Assembly (NCBI GenBank): GCA_015655225.1
Contig: JAATFK010000040.1
Span: forward strand, 1 to 7,080
Length of the DNA: 7,080 nt
Origin: Solirubrobacterales bacterium
GTDB lineage: Bacteria > Actinomycetota > Thermoleophilia > Solirubrobacterales > Solirubrobacteraceae
Direction: 5' to 3'
In this document: piece after piece, positions 4,993-7,080 of the stretch
How positions within the stretch are numbered: the first letter of the stretch is position 1
Layout of the letters: the number at the start of each line of letters is the position of its first letter
Notes under the pieces: model-generated
The model's database searches: none
Seen by the model: only the letters and a program-made list of their open reading frames with translations
What the model was told of the DNA's origin: nothing
Made by a program: the position numbers and the translations under genes

Positions 4993-6325
4993 GCACCAGC
5001 CCCACGCCGCGCCCCGGGACCAGGGTCACGCCGGTCGCCCGGATCGGCTCGGGGCGCTCGTCGGCCAGTCGCACGTCGCTGCGCGCCAGCACCCTCAGGA
5101 TCGTCGCCAGCTCGAACTGGGCGAAGCTGGCGCCGATACAGCGGCGCACGCCGCCGCCGAACGGCAGCCAGCCGTAGGACGGCACCTCGCCGTCGGTGAG
5201 GAACCGCTCGGGGCGGAACGCCTCCGGCTGCGGGAACACGTCCGGACGGTGGTGGGCGAGCAGGATCGACGCGACGAGCCCGGTCCCGGCCGGCAGCTCG
5301 TGCGTCCCGATCCTCACCGGCTCGGTCACGACCCGGCCGACCATCGGCACGACCGGCCGGATCCGCAGCACCTCCCGGCAGACGGCGTCGAGGTAGGTCC
5401 CATCCGAGCCGTCGTCGGCCGCGACCCGGTCCCGCACCGCCGGATGGCGCAACAGCAGGTCCATCGCCCACGTCGCCGCCGTCGCGGTCGTCTCGTGCCC
5501 CGCGAGCACGAGCGTCATCAGCTCGTCGCGGATCTCGGCGTCGCTCATCGGCGAGCCGTCCTCGTGCCGCGCCGCCACGAGCATCGAGAGGATGTCGCTG
5601 CGGCTCGCCAGGTCGCCGGCCCGGCGGCGCTCGGCGACCTCCGCGTCGAGCAGCGCGTCGATCGCGGCGCGCTGCTCGACGAACGTCGCGTGCGGGCGGA
5701 TCGGTCCCACGTCGCGCGTCGCGACGGTCCCCCAGAAGACGAGCCGCCGCGCTGAGATCACGAACGCGGGCAGCCGCCGCCGCAGCTCGTCGACCCGCCC
5801 GGTCTCGGTGATCCCGAACACGACCGCGACGATCACGTCGAGCGTCAGCCGCTGCATCCGCTCGGCGAGGCGGAACGGCGTCCCGCGCGGCCAGCCGGCG
5901 ACCTCGCGCTCGGACAGCTCCGTGATCAACGCCCCGTAGGCGTTCAGCCGCTCGCCGTGGAACGGCGGCAGCAGCAGCCGCCGCTGGGAGAGATGGCGCT
6001 CGCGGTCGAGCACCAGCAGCGACCACGGTCCCGCGACCGGCTTCAGCGGCGCGTTCGAGAGCCCCGCGTGGAAGACCGACGGCGCGCCGGTCACGACCTG
6101 GCGGACGAGGTCCGGCGAGCTGAACACGACCGACAGGCCGAAGCCGGGGGTGCGGATCGTGAACGGCTCGCCGTAGCGGCGGTAGGTCCGCGCCGTGAAG
6201 CCGAGCGGGTCGCGCGCGAAGCGCGCCGCCTGCACCAGCGCCGGCGCGCGCGAGCCGGCGGGAAGCGCCGAGCGGGGCGCGGGCGGCGGCGGCGCGATGG
6301 TCGGGTCGATCGTCGTCGTGCTCAT
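4988..6325 (-). CDS. Cytochrome P450 monooxygenase
   Basis: A 445-aa protein, the normal size for a soluble bacterial P450. The C-helix H111-x3-R115 pair contacts the heme propionate. The I-helix oxygen-activation motif is AGHETT (275-280), the K-helix ExxR is E318-V-L-R321, and the heme-binding loop FGGGVRRCIG (389-398) places the thiolate ligand at Cys396. All key residues are intact, so it should be active in oxidising an organic substrate with O2 and two electrons. Residues 1-20 are a Thr/Pro-rich leader with no hydrophobic anchor, so it is cytosolic. No ferredoxin or reductase is encoded here, so electrons must come from elsewhere. ATG 6325 was chosen because GGGGAG lies 7 nt upstream; the frame stays open antisense through tig, which is an artefact. 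The substrate and CYP family number cannot be assigned. A 39-aa membrane protein gene lies 80 bp upstream on the same strand. Confidence 0.95.
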   Translation of the reverse strand: MSTTTIDPTIAPPPPAPRSALPAGSRAPALVQAARFARDPLGFTARTYRRYGEPFTIRTPGFGLSVVFSSPDLVRQVVTGAPSVFHAGLSNAPLKPVAGPWSLLVLDRERHLSQRRLLLPPFHGERLNAYGALITELSEREVAGWPRGTPFRLAERMQRLTLDVIVAVVFGITETGRVDELRRRLPAFVISARRLVFWGTVATRDVGPIRPHATFVEQRAAIDALLDAEVAERRRAGDLASRSDILSMLVAARHEDGSPMSDAEIRDELMTLVLAGHETTATAATWAMDLLLRHPAVRDRVAADDGSDGTYLDAVCREVLRIRPVVPMVGRVVTEPVRIGTHELPAGTGLVASILLAHHRPDVFPQPEAFRPERFLTDGEVPSYGWLPFGGGVRRCIGASFAQFELATILRVLARSDVRLADERPEPIRATGVTLVPGRGVGLVR

Positions 6326-6332
6326 CCGCGCA

Positions 6333-6338
6333 CTCCCC
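6333..6338 (-). promoter_or_regulatory. Shine-Dalgarno of the P450 gene (GGGGAG)
   Basis: On the minus strand GGGGAG precedes the ATG at 6325 by 7 nt, a standard spacing. It decides the start within a frame that remains open for several hundred bases upstream. Confidence 0.6.
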
Positions 6339-6383
6339 ACTGCGGTCGGGGCCGGGCTGCCAGCACACCCGATGATGACGCGC

Positions 6384-6399
6384 CGCGCGGCCCCGCGCG
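6384..6399 (-). terminator. Short GC hairpin after the 39-aa ORF (weak candidate)
   Basis: CGCGCG (6384-6389) and CGCGCG (6394-6399) pair around a 4-nt loop just downstream of the mini-protein stop on the minus strand. There is no T-tract, and alternating CG runs pair easily by chance. It could attenuate transcription before the P450. Confidence 0.25.
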
Positions 6400-6405
6400 C
6401 AGGTC

Positions 6406-6525
6406 TCAGCGAGCCCGCACGCGCGCGAGCGCCCAGCGTCCCCAGGCGCTCGCGAGGTCGAGCGTCCCGGCGACGAGGAAGCCGAGCGGTCCGGTCAGCA
6501 GGCGGGCGAGGAGCCGGGAGAGCAT
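6406..6525 (-). CDS. 39-aa Arg-rich membrane mini-protein
   Basis: A short ORF from ATG 6525 to TGA 6406-6408. The product starts MLSRLLARLLTGPLGFLVAG. It has one hydrophobic stretch (about residues 9-28) flanked by arginines on both sides, and ends RWALARVRAR. This predicts a single membrane-spanning or membrane-surface helix with a basic tail. It resembles no family I can name. G/C is used in almost every third position. A TACCGT hexamer ends exactly 6 nt before the ATG, the geometry of a leaderless actinobacterial gene, and no Shine-Dalgarno is present. It diverges from tig across 25 bp and precedes the P450 on the same strand by 80 bp, so it may be cotranscribed with it. Small size leaves some risk that it is spurious. 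Confidence 0.5.
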   Translation of the reverse strand: MLSRLLARLLTGPLGFLVAGTLDLASAWGRWALARVRAR

Positions 6526-6531
6526 CAACCC

Positions 6532-6541
6532 ACGGTATCGT
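6532..6541. promoter_or_regulatory. Overlapping back-to-back -10 elements between tig and the mini-protein gene
   Basis: The 10-bp core ACGGTATCGT holds TATCGT on the plus strand (6536-6541, 9 nt before the tig ATG) and TACCGT on the minus strand (6537 down to 6532, 6 nt before the mini-protein ATG). The two hexamers share the central TA. Both match TAnnnT. This is the arrangement of a symmetric bidirectional promoter, with leaderless or near-leaderless starts each way. Confidence 0.45.
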
Positions 6542-6550
6542 TGTGCAGGC

Positions 6551-7080
6551 ATGCCAGAAACCGTTACAACCACCCTCACCGAGCTGCCCGAGTCGCGCGT
6601 GCGCGTCAAGGCAGAGGTCCCCGTCGCCGAAGTCCAGAAGAGCGTCGACCGTGCCGCCCGGCAGCTTGCCCGCGACATGCGCGTTCCCGGCTTCCGCAAG
6701 GGCAGAGTCCCGCCCCAGGTCGTGATCCGCCGCGTCGGCCGCGAGTACGTCCTCGACGAGGCCGTCCGCAACTCGATCGGCGGGTGGTACGCCGAGGCGC
6801 TCGACGCCGCCGGCATCGCCCCCGTCGGCGAGCCCGACCTCGACCTCGGCGACCTGCCGCCCGAGGGCCAGCCGCTCTCCTTCACGATCGAGATCGGCGT
6901 GCGCCCGACCGCCGAGCTGGGCGACTACGAGGGCCTCGAGGTCGGCCGCCGCGAGGTGCCGGTCGACGACGACCGCGTCGCGCACGAGCTCGACCACCTG
7001 CGCGACCACCTCGCGAGACTCGAGACCGCCGAGCGCGAGGCCCGCGAGGGCGACTTCGTGGTGACCGACTACGTCGGCAC
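6551..7080 (+). CDS. tig: Trigger factor, ribosome-associated chaperone/prolyl isomerase (3' truncated by window edge)
   Basis: The frame is open from ATG 6551 to the window end, giving 176 complete codons. The N-terminal ribosome-binding domain is complete. It includes LPESRVRVKAEVP (12-24) and the signature GFRKGRVP (47-54), the loop that docks on ribosomal protein L23 at the exit tunnel. The PPIase domain begins near residue 165 (EGDFVVTDYVGT) and is cut by the window; the full family length is about 430-490 aa, so about 60% is missing. Trigger factor binds nascent chains cotranslationally in the cytosol and shields them from misfolding. In many bacteria tig is followed by clpP and clpX, which may lie just outside. 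No Shine-Dalgarno is visible; TATCGT 9 nt before the ATG suggests a leader of 0-3 nt. Confidence 0.96.
   Translation, partial: MPETVTTTLTELPESRVRVKAEVPVAEVQKSVDRAARQLARDMRVPGFRKGRVPPQVVIRRVGREYVLDEAVRNSIGGWYAEALDAAGIAPVGEPDLDLGDLPPEGQPLSFTIEIGVRPTAELGDYEGLEVGRREVPVDDDRVAHELDHLRDHLARLETAEREAREGDFVVTDYVG

Noticed and set aside
4833..6368. Second minus-strand frame of 511 codons overlapping the P450
   Set aside because: It lies on the same strand as the P450 but in a different frame; the P450 frame contains every diagnostic motif.
6326..7009. Upstream extension of the P450 reading frame into the tig region
   Set aside because: The extension is antisense to trigger factor, and the Shine-Dalgarno at 6333-6338 with ATG 6325 gives a normal-length P450.
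1..7080. CRISPR arrays, tRNA/rRNA genes, transposases, phage or toxin-antitoxin genes
   Set aside because: I saw no regularly spaced repeats, cloverleaf-like segments, terminal inverted repeats or matching protein motifs. The zeta-toxin-like resemblance of the 1572 gene lacks an active P-loop and an antitoxin partner.

Overview
The window is about 7.1 kb of very GC-rich, densely packed chromosomal DNA with strong G/C preference at third codon positions. Gene content (a YbdK-type glutamate-cysteine ligase, DUF488, a GT4 glycosyltransferase, a P450 and trigger factor) and the TAnnnT motifs lying directly ahead of start codons fit a high-GC actinomycete. A deep-branching lineage such as Thermoleophilia/Solirubrobacterales is my best guess; this is inference from style and not from a marker search. 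I see no insertion sequence, CRISPR array, tRNA, rRNA or phage gene. It reads as ordinary core/soft-core chromosome with several lineage-specific small proteins.

Layout. (1) 2-775 (+): the C-terminal two thirds of a GCS2/YbdK-type carboxylate-amine ligase. It converges on a DUF488 gene (772-1215, -), and the two stop codons share one CTAG palindrome. (2) The DUF488 gene and a 76-aa two-helix membrane protein (1258-1488, +) diverge from a 42-bp spacer with a candidate leaderless promoter in each direction. (3) 1572-4306 (+): a compact four-gene unit. It encodes a P-loop-kinase-like protein whose Walker A motif is destroyed, a 99-aa unknown protein, a GT4 glycosyltransferase and a class I SAM methyltransferase. 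The last two junctions are ATGA overlaps. An inverted repeat sits on the start codon of the first gene. (4) 4400-4900 (+): a helical, possibly ferritin-like protein with the strongest Shine-Dalgarno in the window. (5) 4911-4992: three consecutive hairpins separating it from a convergent cytochrome P450 (4988-6325, -). (6) A 39-aa membrane mini-protein (6406-6525, -) lies upstream of the P450, divergent from the trigger factor gene tig (6551 to the window end, +). The 25-bp spacer between them carries two -10-like hexamers on opposite strands that overlap by one TA step.

How the genes may work together: the glycosyltransferase and methyltransferase are translationally coupled, so they probably act on the same glycan or glycolipid. 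The pseudo-kinase and the 99-aa protein ahead of them have no assignable role, but shared transcription links them. No P450 redox partner is visible. I did not find a clear new defence or mobile system. The most unusual items are the degenerate-P-loop operon, the stacked terminator hairpins, the overlapping bidirectional promoter at tig and the palindrome over a start codon.
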